Source: Streptomyces agglomeratus (GTDB lineage: Bacteria > Actinomycetota > Actinomycetes > Streptomycetales > Streptomycetaceae). From it: a stretch of DNA of 64,000 nt. Under the pieces are notes generated by a model. It did not search any database. It had not been told where the DNA came from and saw nothing but the letters and a program-made list of their open reading frames with translations. The translations under genes were made by a program, and so were the position numbers. Shown piece after piece: positions 26,468 to 34,786 of the stretch (the first letter of the stretch is position 1; each line of letters begins with the position of its first letter). The stretch spans positions 3,927,001-3,991,000 of the forward strand of contig NZ_MEHJ01000001.1 in NCBI RefSeq assembly GCF_001746415.1, read 5' to 3'.

Positions 26468-27793
26468 TCAGGCCGGGACGTGTACCGCCTCGACGCGGCT
26501 GGCGACCAGGTGGTCCCGCTCCCGGCGCGCGGTCCGCTTGCGCAGGCGCAGGATCTGTACGACGCCGAGCGTCTCCAGCACGAAGACCGAGGCGAACGCG
26601 ATCCGGTAGTTGTCGCCGGTCGCGTCGAGCAGCACGCCGACCGCGAGCAGCGTCGTCATCGACGCGACGAAGCCGCCCATGTTGACGATGCCGGAGGCGG
26701 TGCCCTGGCGCTCGGGCGGGTTGGCGGGACGGGCGAAGTCGAAGCCGATCATCGAGGCAGGGCCGCAGGCGCCGAGCACCAGGCACAGGGTGACGAGCAG
26801 CCACATGGGCGCGTGGTCGCCCGGGTACGCGATGGCCGCCGCCCACAGCAGGGCGGTGGCCCCGACGGTGCCGAGCGCGATCGGCGCGCGGGCGGCGCCG
26901 TGGCGGGCGATGATCTGCCCGAACACCAGGCCGAGGGCCATGTTGGACAGCACCACGAGCGTCAGCAGCTCGCCCGCCGTGCCGCGCGTGAGCCCCTGCG
27001 CCTCGACGAGGAACGGCATCCCCCACAGCAGCAGGAACACCATCGCGGGGAACTGCGTCGTGAAGTGCACCCACATCCCCAGCCGCGTCCCCGGCTCGCG
27101 CCACGCGGCGGCGATCTGCTTGCGGACGTACGCGGCGCCCGCGTGCTCGGCGGGGGCCGGTTCGTACCCCTCGGGGTGGTCCTTGAGGAACAGCAGCAGC
27201 AGTACGAGCACGAGCACCCCGGCGAGCGAGCTGCCCGCGAAGGTGGCGGTCCAGCCGACCCCGTGCAGCAGACGCGCGATGACGAGCGTCGAGACGAGGT
27301 TGCCCGCCATCCCGCACAGGCCCGCGAGCTGCGCGATCAGCGGTCCGCGCCGGACGGGGAACCAGCGGGCGCCCAGGCGCAGTACGGCGATGAACGTCAT
27401 CGCGTCGCCGCAGCCGAGCAGGGCGCGGGCGGCGAGGGCCATGCCGTACGAGGGGGAGAGGGCGAAGGCGGCCTGTCCGAGGGTGAAGAGCACGACACCC
27501 AGGGTCAGGACCTTCTTGGTACCGAGGCGGTCGACGAGGAGGCCGACGGGTATCTGCATGCTCGCGTACACGAGGAGCTGGAGGATGGAGAACGTCGACA
27601 GGGCGGAGGCGTTGACGTCGAACCGGTCGGCGGCGTCGAGGCCAGCGACGCCCAGGCTCGTACGGAAGATGACGGCGACGAAGTAGACGGCGACGCCTAT
27701 GCCCCAGACGGCGGCGGCGCGGCGGCCGCCGGGCGGATCGCCGGGCAGGCAGGGAGCGGGAGCGGAGGGGCTCCTCCTGGAGCGCCTCCTCAC
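26468..27793 (-). CDS. MFS transporter
   Basis: This 441-aa integral membrane protein has about 12 helices in two halves. The MFS loop 2-3 motif is visible as GLLVDRLGTKKVLTLG after the second helix, and RALLGCGDAMTFIAVLRLGARWFPVRRG follows as in the NNP/ACS-type branch. Segments such as GLTRGTAGELLTLVVLSNMALGLVFGQII are in the second half. The substrate is unknown. The GTG start at 27793 overlaps the GntR stop (GTGA), so the two genes are translationally coupled. That regulator is the likely controller, probably responding to the transported compound. It converges on the isomerase-like gene. Confidence 0.9.
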   Translation of the reverse strand: MRRRSRRSPSAPAPCLPGDPPGGRRAAAVWGIGVAVYFVAVIFRTSLGVAGLDAADRFDVNASALSTFSILQLLVYASMQIPVGLLVDRLGTKKVLTLGVVLFTLGQAAFALSPSYGMALAARALLGCGDAMTFIAVLRLGARWFPVRRGPLIAQLAGLCGMAGNLVSTLVIARLLHGVGWTATFAGSSLAGVLVLVLLLLFLKDHPEGYEPAPAEHAGAAYVRKQIAAAWREPGTRLGMWVHFTTQFPAMVFLLLWGMPFLVEAQGLTRGTAGELLTLVVLSNMALGLVFGQIIARHGAARAPIALGTVGATALLWAAAIAYPGDHAPMWLLVTLCLVLGACGPASMIGFDFARPANPPERQGTASGIVNMGGFVASMTTLLAVGVLLDATGDNYRIAFASVFVLETLGVVQILRLRKRTARRERDHLVASRVEAVHVPA

Positions 27794-28461
27794 CGGTCCT
27801 CACCCCGCACGAGCACCCTGACCCGGCCGACGTGGCGGCGTACGCACTGGGCTGCGCGCTCGACGTCGCCCGCCCTGATGGCTTCGAGCATCTCGGCGTG
27901 CTCGGTGATGTTCTTGGCGATGCGGTCGGGATGCGCCTCCATGATGGTGACGCCCATGCGCAGCTGGCGGTCGCGGAGCTGGTCGTAGAGGCGGGAGAGG
28001 ATCTGGTTCCCGGCGTTGCGGACGATCTCGGCGTGGAAACAGCGGTCGGCCGCGGCGACTTCGGCGAGGTCGCCTTCGAGGGCGCGCTGCCGCTGCTCCT
28101 CCAGCAGCTCCTCGAGACGGGCGATCAGGGCGGGGGAGGCGGGCACGGCGCGGCGCACCGCGAACTCCTCCACCAGCAGCCGGGTTTCGACGACGTCGGC
28201 GATCTCCTGGGCGGAGACGGCGAGGACCAGGGCCCCCTTCTTCGGATAGAGCTTGATGAGCCCTTCGACTTCGAGCCGCAGCAGCGCTTCCCGTACGGGC
28301 GTTCTGGACACGCCGACGGCGTCGGCGAGGTCGCCCTCGGTGAGCAGGGTGCCGCCTTCGTAATGGCGGTCCAGCACGCCCTTCTTGATGTGGGCGTAGA
28401 CGCGCTCGGCGGCGGGGGGCTGCTTCACGACGGGAGGGGATGCGAGGGGCGCGGCAGGCAT
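27790..28461 (-). CDS. GntR family (FadR-like) transcriptional regulator
   Basis: This is a 223-aa protein. The N-terminal winged helix-turn-helix (about residues 18-85) includes LLTEGDLADAVGVSRTPVREALLRLEVEGLI, the GntR signature. The C-terminal all-helical FCD ligand domain has RLLVEEFAVRRAV, a conserved CFHAEIVRNAGN and ITEHAEMLEAIRAGD, whose His residues bind a metal in this class. It lies first in an operon with the MFS gene (4-base overlap). ATG 28461 has no clear ribosome site; a TATGCT six bases upstream could mark a leaderless transcript. The longer GTG/TTG frame upstream looks non-coding. Confidence 0.9.
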   Translation of the reverse strand: MPAAPLASPPVVKQPPAAERVYAHIKKGVLDRHYEGGTLLTEGDLADAVGVSRTPVREALLRLEVEGLIKLYPKKGALVLAVSAQEIADVVETRLLVEEFAVRRAVPASPALIARLEELLEEQRQRALEGDLAEVAAADRCFHAEIVRNAGNQILSRLYDQLRDRQLRMGVTIMEAHPDRIAKNITEHAEMLEAIRAGDVERAAQCVRRHVGRVRVLVRGEDR

Positions 28462-28676
28462 GCGCACAGCATAGATACAACAGGGTTCAACAGAAAGACG
28501 CGTCCGCATCCCGGAACGGGAGCTCCTGGGCGGCCCGGCTCTACGCGTCCGCTCGTGAAGTGATGAAATTACCGGCCGATCAGATACATCCTTTCGGCCC
28601 GCTCGCGAGTCTCTTTTCGGGGCCCCCGTCTCCGGGTGGTCCTCTTTCGACGCATTCGCGAACTTCGGAGCGTTCT

Positions 28677-29621
28677 TTGATCACCAGCCTCCCGGCCGTC
28701 CGCAGAGCCGCCGCGGTCCTCGTCACCACCGGCGCGCTGCTGACCGTCTCGCCCCTGGCCGCGCCCGCGCAGGCGGCCACAGCGCCGGCGGTCACCGCCA
28801 AGGGCGCCTTCATGCTGAACAACGCGACCGGCGCCACGGTCTACAGCAAGGGCGCGGACACCCAGCGCCAGATGGCCAGTACGACGAAGATCATGACGGC
28901 CGCCGTGGTGCTCAGCACGACCAACGTCGACCTCAACCGCAAGGTGACCGTCAAGCGGACCTACCGCGACTACGTCACCGCGCAGGGCGCGAGCACCGCC
29001 GACCTGAAGACCGGCGACAAGGTGACCGTCCGTCAGCTCCTGTACGGCACGATGCTGCCCTCCGGCTGCGACGCGGCGTACGCCCTGGCCGACACCTTCG
29101 GCACCGGCACCACCGTCGCGGCCCGCAAGAAGTCCTTCATCGCCAAGATGAACTCGAAGGCCGGCTCCCTCGGGATGACGAAGACCAAGTTCGACTCGTT
29201 CGACGGCATCTCGACGACGGGCAACAACTACTCGACCCCGCGCGACCTGGCGAAGCTCGCCCGCTACGCCATGAAGAACAGCACCTTCCGCGCCGTCGTC
29301 AAGGCGAAGTCGTACAAGAGCACCGCGACGACCAGCACGGGCGGCACCCGCACGTACACCTGGTACAACACCAACAAGCTGCTGGGCTCCTACAGCGGCG
29401 CCATCGGCATCAAGACCGGCACCGGTTCGACGGCCGGCCCCTGCCTGGTCTTCGCCGCCACCCGCGGCACGAAGACGCTCGTCGGTGTCGTCCTGAACAG
29501 CACCAGTGTCACCAACCGCTACAGCGACGCCGGCAAGATGCTCAACTACGGCTTCGGCACGAGCACCACGTCGTCCCCGATGAAGCTGCGCACCCTGCCC
29601 TCGGGCGCACAGCAGGACTGA
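28677..29621 (+). CDS. Secreted D,D-peptidase (low-MW PBP, Streptomyces K15 type)
   Basis: This 314-aa exported serine peptidase acts on peptidoglycan pentapeptides (D-Ala-D-Ala carboxypeptidase/transpeptidase). I chose TTG 28677 because GGAG lies six bases upstream and it gives a classical signal peptide (MITSLPAVRRAAAV...APAQA, cleavage near 33). ATG 28563 would add an unlikely Pro/Ser-rich leader. The active-site motifs are S68-T-T-K71, S129-G-C131 and K246-T-G248. Cys in place of Asn in the second motif is known from the Streptomyces K15 D,D-transpeptidase. There is no C-terminal amphipathic anchor, so it is probably released or loosely wall-bound. It is divergent from the GntR gene and ends at a strong hairpin. 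Confidence 0.92.
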   Translation: MITSLPAVRRAAAVLVTTGALLTVSPLAAPAQAATAPAVTAKGAFMLNNATGATVYSKGADTQRQMASTTKIMTAAVVLSTTNVDLNRKVTVKRTYRDYVTAQGASTADLKTGDKVTVRQLLYGTMLPSGCDAAYALADTFGTGTTVAARKKSFIAKMNSKAGSLGMTKTKFDSFDGISTTGNNYSTPRDLAKLARYAMKNSTFRAVVKAKSYKSTATTSTGGTRTYTWYNTNKLLGSYSGAIGIKTGTGSTAGPCLVFAATRGTKTLVGVVLNSTSVTNRYSDAGKMLNYGFGTSTTSSPMKLRTLPSGAQQD

Positions 29622-29640
29622 TCACCTTCCGTACGTACGA

Positions 29641-29669
29641 GTGCCCCGCCGGGAATCCCGGCGGGGCAC
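29641..29669. terminator. Bidirectional hairpin between the D,D-peptidase gene and the bkd operon
   Basis: GTGCCCCGCCGGG (29641-29653) and its exact complement (29657-29669) form a 13-bp stem with a 3-nt loop. It lies between convergent genes and can end both. Confidence 0.85.
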
Positions 29670-29701
29670 CGTCGTACGCGACCGCTGCGGGCGGACCCGG
29701 A

Positions 29702-31132
29702 TCAGGCCCAGGTGATCAGACGCTTCGGCTGTTCGAGGATCGCCGCCACGTCCGCCAGGACCCTGGAGCCGAGCTCGCCGTCGACCAGGCGGTGGTCGAA
29801 GGAGAGCGCGAGCGTGGTGACCTGGCGGGGCTTCACCTTGCCCTTGTGGACCCACGGCTGGAGCTTGATCGCCCCGACCGCGAGGATCGCGGACTCGCCC
29901 GGGTTGAGGATCGGCGTACCGGTGTCGACGCCGAAGACGCCGACGTTGGTGATGGTCACCGTGCCGCCCTGCATGGCCGCCGGCGACGTCTTGCCCTCGC
30001 GGGCCGTCGCCACCAGCTCGCCCAGCGCCGCCGCGAGTTCCGGCAGGGTCTTCGCCTGGGCGTCCTTGATGTTCGGGACGATGAGGCCGCGCGGCGTGGC
30101 CGCCGCGATGCCCAGGTTCACGTACTGCTTGTGCACGATCTCCTGGTTCTCCTCGTCCCAGGACGCGTTGACGTCCGGGTTGCGCTTGATCGCGACCAGG
30201 AGCGCCTTGGCGATCAGCAGGAGCGGGTTGACGCGCAGGCCCGCCATGTCCTTGTCGGCCTTCAGCTCTTCGACCAGCTTCATGGTGCGCGTGATGTCGA
30301 AGGTGATGAACTCTGTGACGTGCGGCGCGGTGAACGCGCTGTTCACCATGGCCGACGCGATCGCCTTCCGTACGCCCTTGATCGGGGTACGGGACTCCCG
30401 GGGCGCCTCGGCGGCGGCTGCGGCCGGTGCCTGCGGCGCGGCCGGCTCGGGCGCCGCCGCGGCCGGCTCGGGCTGCGCCGGCGTCACGGCCGCCGCGTGG
30501 ACGTCCTCGCGGGTGATGACCCCGTCGGGGCCGGTCGGGGTGACCGCGGCCAGGTCGACGCCCAGGTCCTTGGCGAGCTTGCGGACCGGAGGCTTGGCCA
30601 GCGGGCGCGACTCGGGCACCGCCGTGAGGGCGGCAGCCCCGGGCCCATGCCCGTTCAGCTCGGTCTGGACGGCCGCCACCGCGGCCGCCGGAGCCGCCGT
30701 CCCCTTGCGCGCCCGGCGCTTCGTGGAGGCTTCGGAGACGCCGTAGCCGACGAGCACCGGCTGGCGGGCGGCGGGCTTCGCCTCGGGCTCGGGCTCCGCG
30801 ACCGGAGCCTGTGCGGGAGCCGGCGCGGCGGCCGGAGCCGCCCCGGCCGTCGTCCCCGGTGCCACGTCCACCGTGATGATCACCTGGCCGACGTCGACCG
30901 TCACGCCCTCGGCGAAGCGCAGCTCGTGCACCACACCGTCGTACGGGATCGGCAGCTCGACGGCGGCCTTGGCCGTCTCGACCTCGCAGACGACCTGGCC
31001 GTCGGTGACCGTGTCACCCGGCTGGACGTACCACTTGAGGATCTCGGCCTCGGTCAGACCCTCGCCCACATCGGGCATCTTGAACTCGCGGAAGCGCGCC
31101 GTGTCGGCGGCGGGAGCGGAAATCTCAGTCAT
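29702..31132 (-). CDS. bkdC: Branched-chain 2-oxoacid dehydrogenase E2 (dihydrolipoyl acyltransferase), set 1
   Basis: This 476-aa core subunit transfers the branched acyl group from E1 to CoA. Order: lipoyl domain (about 13-88; lipoyl-lysine K55 in VETAKAAVE), an Ala/Pro linker, and a peripheral-subunit-binding domain (PPVRKLAKDLGVDLAAVTPTGPDGVITREDV). A second linker leads to the acyltransferase domain (about 245-476) with catalytic H447 in SFDHRLVDGE. ATG 31132 follows GAGGAG. It is last in the operon E1alpha-E1beta-E2, 14 bases after E1beta. Products (isobutyryl-, isovaleryl-, 2-methylbutyryl-CoA) prime iso/anteiso fatty acids and polyketides. A pyruvate-specific complex is less likely given the heterodimeric E1 and the second copy at 52-56 kb. 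Confidence 0.88.
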   Translation of the reverse strand: MTEISAPAADTARFREFKMPDVGEGLTEAEILKWYVQPGDTVTDGQVVCEVETAKAAVELPIPYDGVVHELRFAEGVTVDVGQVIITVDVAPGTTAGAAPAAAPAPAQAPVAEPEPEAKPAARQPVLVGYGVSEASTKRRARKGTAAPAAAVAAVQTELNGHGPGAAALTAVPESRPLAKPPVRKLAKDLGVDLAAVTPTGPDGVITREDVHAAAVTPAQPEPAAAAPEPAAPQAPAAAAAEAPRESRTPIKGVRKAIASAMVNSAFTAPHVTEFITFDITRTMKLVEELKADKDMAGLRVNPLLLIAKALLVAIKRNPDVNASWDEENQEIVHKQYVNLGIAAATPRGLIVPNIKDAQAKTLPELAAALGELVATAREGKTSPAAMQGGTVTITNVGVFGVDTGTPILNPGESAILAVGAIKLQPWVHKGKVKPRQVTTLALSFDHRLVDGELGSRVLADVAAILEQPKRLITWA

Positions 31133-31146
31133 CGTCACGGCTCTCC

Positions 31147-32127
31147 TCAGTACGCAAGCGAGCGGTCGACGGCGTCGAGTACCCGGTCCAGTCCCGGCAA
31201 GTACTCCTCCTCCAGGCGCGCCGGCGGGTACGGCGCGTGGAAGCCGCCCACCCTCAGCACCGGCGCCTCCAGGTGGTAGAAGCACCGCTCCGTGATGCGA
31301 GCGGCGATCTCGGCACCCGAGCCGTAGAAGACCGGGGCCTCGTGGACCACGACCAGGCGGCGGGTCTTCTCGACCGACGTCTGGATCGCGTCGAAGTCGA
31401 TCGGGGACATCGACCGCAGGTCGAGGACCTCCAGGGACTTGCCCTCCTCGGCCGCGGCCGCTGCCGCCTCGACGCAGACCTTCACCATCGGGCCGTACGC
31501 CGCGAGCGTGATGTCGGAGCCCTCACGCACCACCCGCGCCGTGTGGAGCGGGCCGGGGATGGCCTCGGTGTCGACCTCGCTCTTGTCCCAGTAGCGCCGC
31601 TTCGGCTCGAAGAAGATCACCGGGTCGTCGCTCTGGATGGCCTGCTGCATCATCCAGTAGGCGTCCGAGGAGTTGGACGGCGAGACGATCTTCAGACCGG
31701 CGACGTGCGCGAACAGCGCCTCCGGCGACTCGCTGTGGTGCTCGACCGCGCCGATGCCGCCGCCGTACGGGATGCGGATGACGACCGGCATCTTGATCTT
31801 GCCGAGCGAGCGGGCGTGCATCTTCGCGAGCTGCGTGACGATCTGGTCGTACGCCGGGAAGACGAAGCCGTCGAACTGGATCTCCACGACCGGGCGGTAG
31901 CCGCGCAGGGCCAGGCCGATCGCGGTGCCCACGATGCCGGACTCGGCGAGCGGGGTGTCGATGACCCGCTCCTCGCCGAAGTCCTTCTGGAGGCCGTCGG
32001 TGACGCGGAAGACGCCGCCGAGCTTGCCGACGTCCTCGCCCATGATCAGGACCTTGGGGTCCGTGTCGAGGGCGGTGCGCAGCGACTCGTTGATCGCCTT
32101 GGCGAGGGGAAGCTTCTGTACGGGCAT
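31147..32127 (-). CDS. bkdB: Branched-chain 2-oxoacid dehydrogenase E1 beta subunit, set 1
   Basis: This 326-aa subunit completes the thiamine-diphosphate E1 with the upstream alpha subunit. Signatures include MGEDVGKLGGVFRVTDGLQ, PLAESGIVGTAIGLALRGYRPVVEIQF, RIPYGGGIGAVEHHSESPEA (active-site His pair) and VVHEAPVFYGSGAEIAARITE. The ATG lies two bases beyond the alpha stop, with GGAAAG inside the alpha gene's end, so translation is coupled. It is about 60% similar by eye to the second beta subunit at 53.7-54.7 kb, so the two sets are related but old duplicates. Confidence 0.9.
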   Translation of the reverse strand: MPVQKLPLAKAINESLRTALDTDPKVLIMGEDVGKLGGVFRVTDGLQKDFGEERVIDTPLAESGIVGTAIGLALRGYRPVVEIQFDGFVFPAYDQIVTQLAKMHARSLGKIKMPVVIRIPYGGGIGAVEHHSESPEALFAHVAGLKIVSPSNSSDAYWMMQQAIQSDDPVIFFEPKRRYWDKSEVDTEAIPGPLHTARVVREGSDITLAAYGPMVKVCVEAAAAAAEEGKSLEVLDLRSMSPIDFDAIQTSVEKTRRLVVVHEAPVFYGSGAEIAARITERCFYHLEAPVLRVGGFHAPYPPARLEEEYLPGLDRVLDAVDRSLAY

Positions 32128-32129
32128 GG

Positions 32130-33278
32130 CTACTTTCCCTCCTCGGCGAAGGACGCCTGGTACGCGGCGAACTGCGCCCGCTCCTCGTCGACCAGGGCGT
32201 GGCCGTCCGCGTAGACGTTCTCGAAGATCGCCATCTGGTCCGGGTCGGGCATGGCCCGCACCGCCTCGCGGACCCGCCGGCCGAGGCTCTCGCTCTCGGT
32301 CTCCAGACCGTCGAAGAAGGCCGCGTCGGCGAAGCCCTCCTTCTCCAGGTACGTGCGCAGGCGCAGGATCGGGTCCTTCGCCTCCCACGCCTCGCGCTCC
32401 TCGTCGGCCCGGTACTTCGTCGGGTCGTCGGAGGTGGTGTGCGCGCCCATGCGGTACGTGAAGGCCTCGACCAGCGTCGGCCCCTCACCCCGGCGGGCGC
32501 GCTCCAGCGCGTCGCGGGTCACGGCGAGGCAGGCGAGCACGTCGTTGCCGTCGACCCGCACGCCCGGGAAGCCGAAGCCCTGGGCGCGCTGGTAGAGCGG
32601 AACGCGGGTCTGGCGCTCGGTGGGCTCGGAGATCGCCCACTGGTTGTTCTGGCAGAAGAACACGACCGGGGCGTTGTAGACCGCCGAGAAGGTGAACGAT
32701 TCAGCGACATCACCCTGGCTGGAGGCACCGTCGCCGAAGTACGCGACGACCGCGGAGTCCGCGCCGTCCTTGGCGACACCCATCGCGTAACCGGTCGCGT
32801 GCAGCGTCTGCGAGCCGATCACGATCGTGTACAGATGGAAATTGTTGGTGCTGGGGTCCCAGCCACCGTGGTTCACGCCACGGAACATTCCGAGCAAATT
32901 GGTCGGGTCGACGCCACGGCACCAGGCGACACCGTGCTCGCGGTACGTCGGAAAGACGTAGTCGTCGTCACGGAGAGCGCGTGCGGAGCCGATCTGGGCC
33001 GCCTCCTGGCCGAGCAGCGAGGCCCACAGGCCCAGCTCTCCCTGGCGCTGGAGCGAGGTGGCCTCGGCGTCGAAGCGGCGGGTCAGGACCATGTCCCGGT
33101 ACAGGCCGAGCAGTTCGTCCGGGGTGAGATCGATCGAGTAGTCGGGGTGCTCGACGCGCTCTCCCTCGGGGGTGAGCAGCTGTACGAGCTCCGGCTCGGA
33201 TCGCTGGGGTTTCTTGGCGCTGACGCGCTTGGTGCTGCTGCGTCGCGGCTTACGCGCGGCAGTGCTCTCCACGGTCAC
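32130..33278 (-). CDS. bkdA: Branched-chain 2-oxoacid dehydrogenase E1 alpha subunit, set 1
   Basis: This 382-aa subunit binds thiamine diphosphate and decarboxylates the 2-oxoacid. GTG 33278 is preceded by GGAGGAG. The N-terminal ~30 residues are basic and disordered (ARKPRRSSTKRVSAKKPQR). The ThDP motif runs from GDG (182-184) to NN (211-212). The phosphorylation-loop equivalent RMGAHTTSDDPTKYR follows. First gene of E1alpha-E1beta-E2; transcribed away from the response regulator across a 326-base intergenic region. No E3 (lipoamide dehydrogenase) gene is in the window; it is shared with other complexes in these organisms. Confidence 0.9.
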   Translation of the reverse strand: MTVESTAARKPRRSSTKRVSAKKPQRSEPELVQLLTPEGERVEHPDYSIDLTPDELLGLYRDMVLTRRFDAEATSLQRQGELGLWASLLGQEAAQIGSARALRDDDYVFPTYREHGVAWCRGVDPTNLLGMFRGVNHGGWDPSTNNFHLYTIVIGSQTLHATGYAMGVAKDGADSAVVAYFGDGASSQGDVAESFTFSAVYNAPVVFFCQNNQWAISEPTERQTRVPLYQRAQGFGFPGVRVDGNDVLACLAVTRDALERARRGEGPTLVEAFTYRMGAHTTSDDPTKYRADEEREAWEAKDPILRLRTYLEKEGFADAAFFDGLETESESLGRRVREAVRAMPDPDQMAIFENVYADGHALVDEERAQFAAYQASFAEEGK

Positions 33279-33604
33279 GTGCGTGCTCCTCCGTCTGTCC
33301 GGCCCCCGGGGTCTGCCGGTGACCAGTGCGGCTCACCTGCTTGCGTCCTCGTGCACGGGGTGGGTGCGACTCGGCCGGGAACAGGTGTGACAGGTGCCCC
33401 GGCGAAACGCCCTGTCAAAGGAACGTTACCCAGTGCCTCGCACAACTGCGAAACCCCATTTGACCTGCGATTTTGCTTGGAAATCCAAGTAAATCGAAGA
33501 ATTCGGGAACAACCACTGGTCACAGCCTTGCGGGCCGCCGGAACAGGGGCACGTTATCCCGGCGACCCACGGCACGGGAAGAGTTCGCATGTAAGGATGA
33601 CGGC
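33279..33604. promoter_or_regulatory. Divergent bkdA / response-regulator control region with two inverted repeats
   Basis: This 326-base region holds no gene but is notably AT-richer between 33450 and 33510. It contains a palindrome CTTGGA-AA-TCCAAG (33476-33489) and the widely spaced pair TGACAG (33388-33393) / CTGTCA (33412-33417). The first is centred about 120 bases before the response-regulator start, the second about 120 bases before bkdA. Either could be an operator; the factors are unknown. Confidence 0.4.
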
Positions 33605-34279
33605 GTGCCCGAAGATGGAAAAATCACCGTATTTCTCGTCGACGACCACGAGGTGGTCCGGCGCGGCGTCCACGAACTGCTCTCCGTAGAGGACGACATC
33701 GAGGTGGTCGGGGAGGCCGGTACGGCCGAAGAAGCGCAGGTCAGAATCCTCGCGACCCGTCCCGACGTGGCCGTTCTCGACGTACGGCTGCCGGACGGAA
33801 GCGGCGTGGAGGTCTGCCGCGAGGTCCGGTCACGAAATGAGGACATCAAATGCCTGATGCTGACCTCGTTCGCCGACGACGAGGCACTTTTCGACGCCAT
33901 CATGGCCGGTGCGTCCGGATACGTCCTCAAGGCCATTCGGGGGAATGAGCTGCTGACCGCCGTACGCGACGTGGCGGCGGGCAAGTCCCTCCTCGACCCG
34001 GTGGCGACCGCCCGCGTACTGGAACGGCTGCGCTCCGGCAACGCCGACGGCAGGAGCACCACGGGCGACAGCCGGCTCGCGAACCTCACCGAGCAGGAGC
34101 GCAGAATCCTCGACCTGATCGGTGAGGGCCTGACCAACCGGGTGATCGGCGAGCGGCTGCACCTCGCGGAGAAGACCATCAAGAACTACGTGTCCAGCCT
34201 GCTGTCCAAGCTGGGCATGGAACGCCGCTCGCAGGCCGCCGCGTACGTGGCGCGCAAGCAGGCGGAGGAGAGACGCTAG
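33605..34279 (+). CDS. Orphan NarL/LuxR-type response regulator
   Basis: This 224-aa DNA-binding regulator starts at GTG 33605 behind AAGGATG. The receiver domain (about 7-122) has the acidic pair D13-D14, phospho-acceptor D59 in [13 protein letters not shown], the Thr/Ser in MLTSFADD and the Lys in GYVLKAI. The LuxR HTH (about 160-220) reads [43 protein letters not shown]. No histidine kinase is encoded next to it, so it is an orphan or is served by a distant kinase. It resembles the DevR/NarL branch and is divergent from the bkd operon, making that operon an obvious candidate target. Confidence 0.9.
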   Translation: MPEDGKITVFLVDDHEVVRRGVHELLSVEDDIEVVGEAGTAEEAQVRILATRPDVAVLDVRLPDGSGVEVCREVRSRNEDIKCLMLTSFADDEALFDAIMAGASGYVLKAIRGNELLTAVRDVAAGKSLLDPVATARVLERLRSGNADGRSTTGDSRLANLTEQERRILDLIGEGLTNRVIGERLHLAEKTIKNYVSSLLSKLGMERRSQAAAYVARKQAEERR

Positions 34280-34346
34280 CCACACCCGCGCCATTCGGGA
34301 CTTCCGTCCCTTTCCCGGCCCTCACCGGTGACCGACAGTGAGTGGC

Positions 34347-34763
34347 ATGCCCACCGAGGACCTACGCGCCATCGAACTTCTCCGCCGTGTCCCCTACGGC
34401 CGGGTGGCCACGAGCATGCGGGCCCTGCCCTTCCTCGCCGTCGCCCGCCACGTCGTCGTACAGGGGCGCGTACTGCTGCGCATGCACGCGGGCTTCAACC
34501 ACCACCAGGCGTGCCACGGCAGCGTGGTCGCGTACGGCGCGGACAACTTCCAGTCCGGCCACGGGCTCCTGTGGGCCGTCCAGTGCACCGGCACGGCCGA
34601 GATCTTCGAGCCGGCCGAGGCCGAGCTGGAGCTGTTCGGCCGTGGGCCCCACTACGTCGACGGGAAGCCGTTCGACCCCGTCTACATGCGCATAGAGCCG
34701 CAGTTCGCCACCGCGCACACCCTGAACAGCGCCCCCGAGCGACGGTTCGAGCACGCTCTGTGA
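34347..34763 (+). CDS. Pyridoxamine 5'-phosphate oxidase-like FMN-binding split-barrel protein
   Basis: This ~138-aa soluble protein matches the small PNPOx-like/Rv1155-type group: YGRVATSMRALPFLAVARHVVVQGRVLLRMHAG, then VAYGADNFQSGHGLLWAVQCTGTAEI and VYMRIEPQFATAHTL. Such proteins bind FMN, F420 or heme, and many are uncharacterised. Starts are uncertain: ATG 34347 or GTG 34338, neither with a good ribosome site. It is 67 bases after the response regulator on the same strand and 23 bases before the phosphotransferase gene, so an operon of three is possible. Confidence 0.78.
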   Translation: MPTEDLRAIELLRRVPYGRVATSMRALPFLAVARHVVVQGRVLLRMHAGFNHHQACHGSVVAYGADNFQSGHGLLWAVQCTGTAEIFEPAEAELELFGRGPHYVDGKPFDPVYMRIEPQFATAHTLNSAPERRFEHAL

Positions 34764-34786
34764 CTCGGTGATCTAACATCTGGCGG

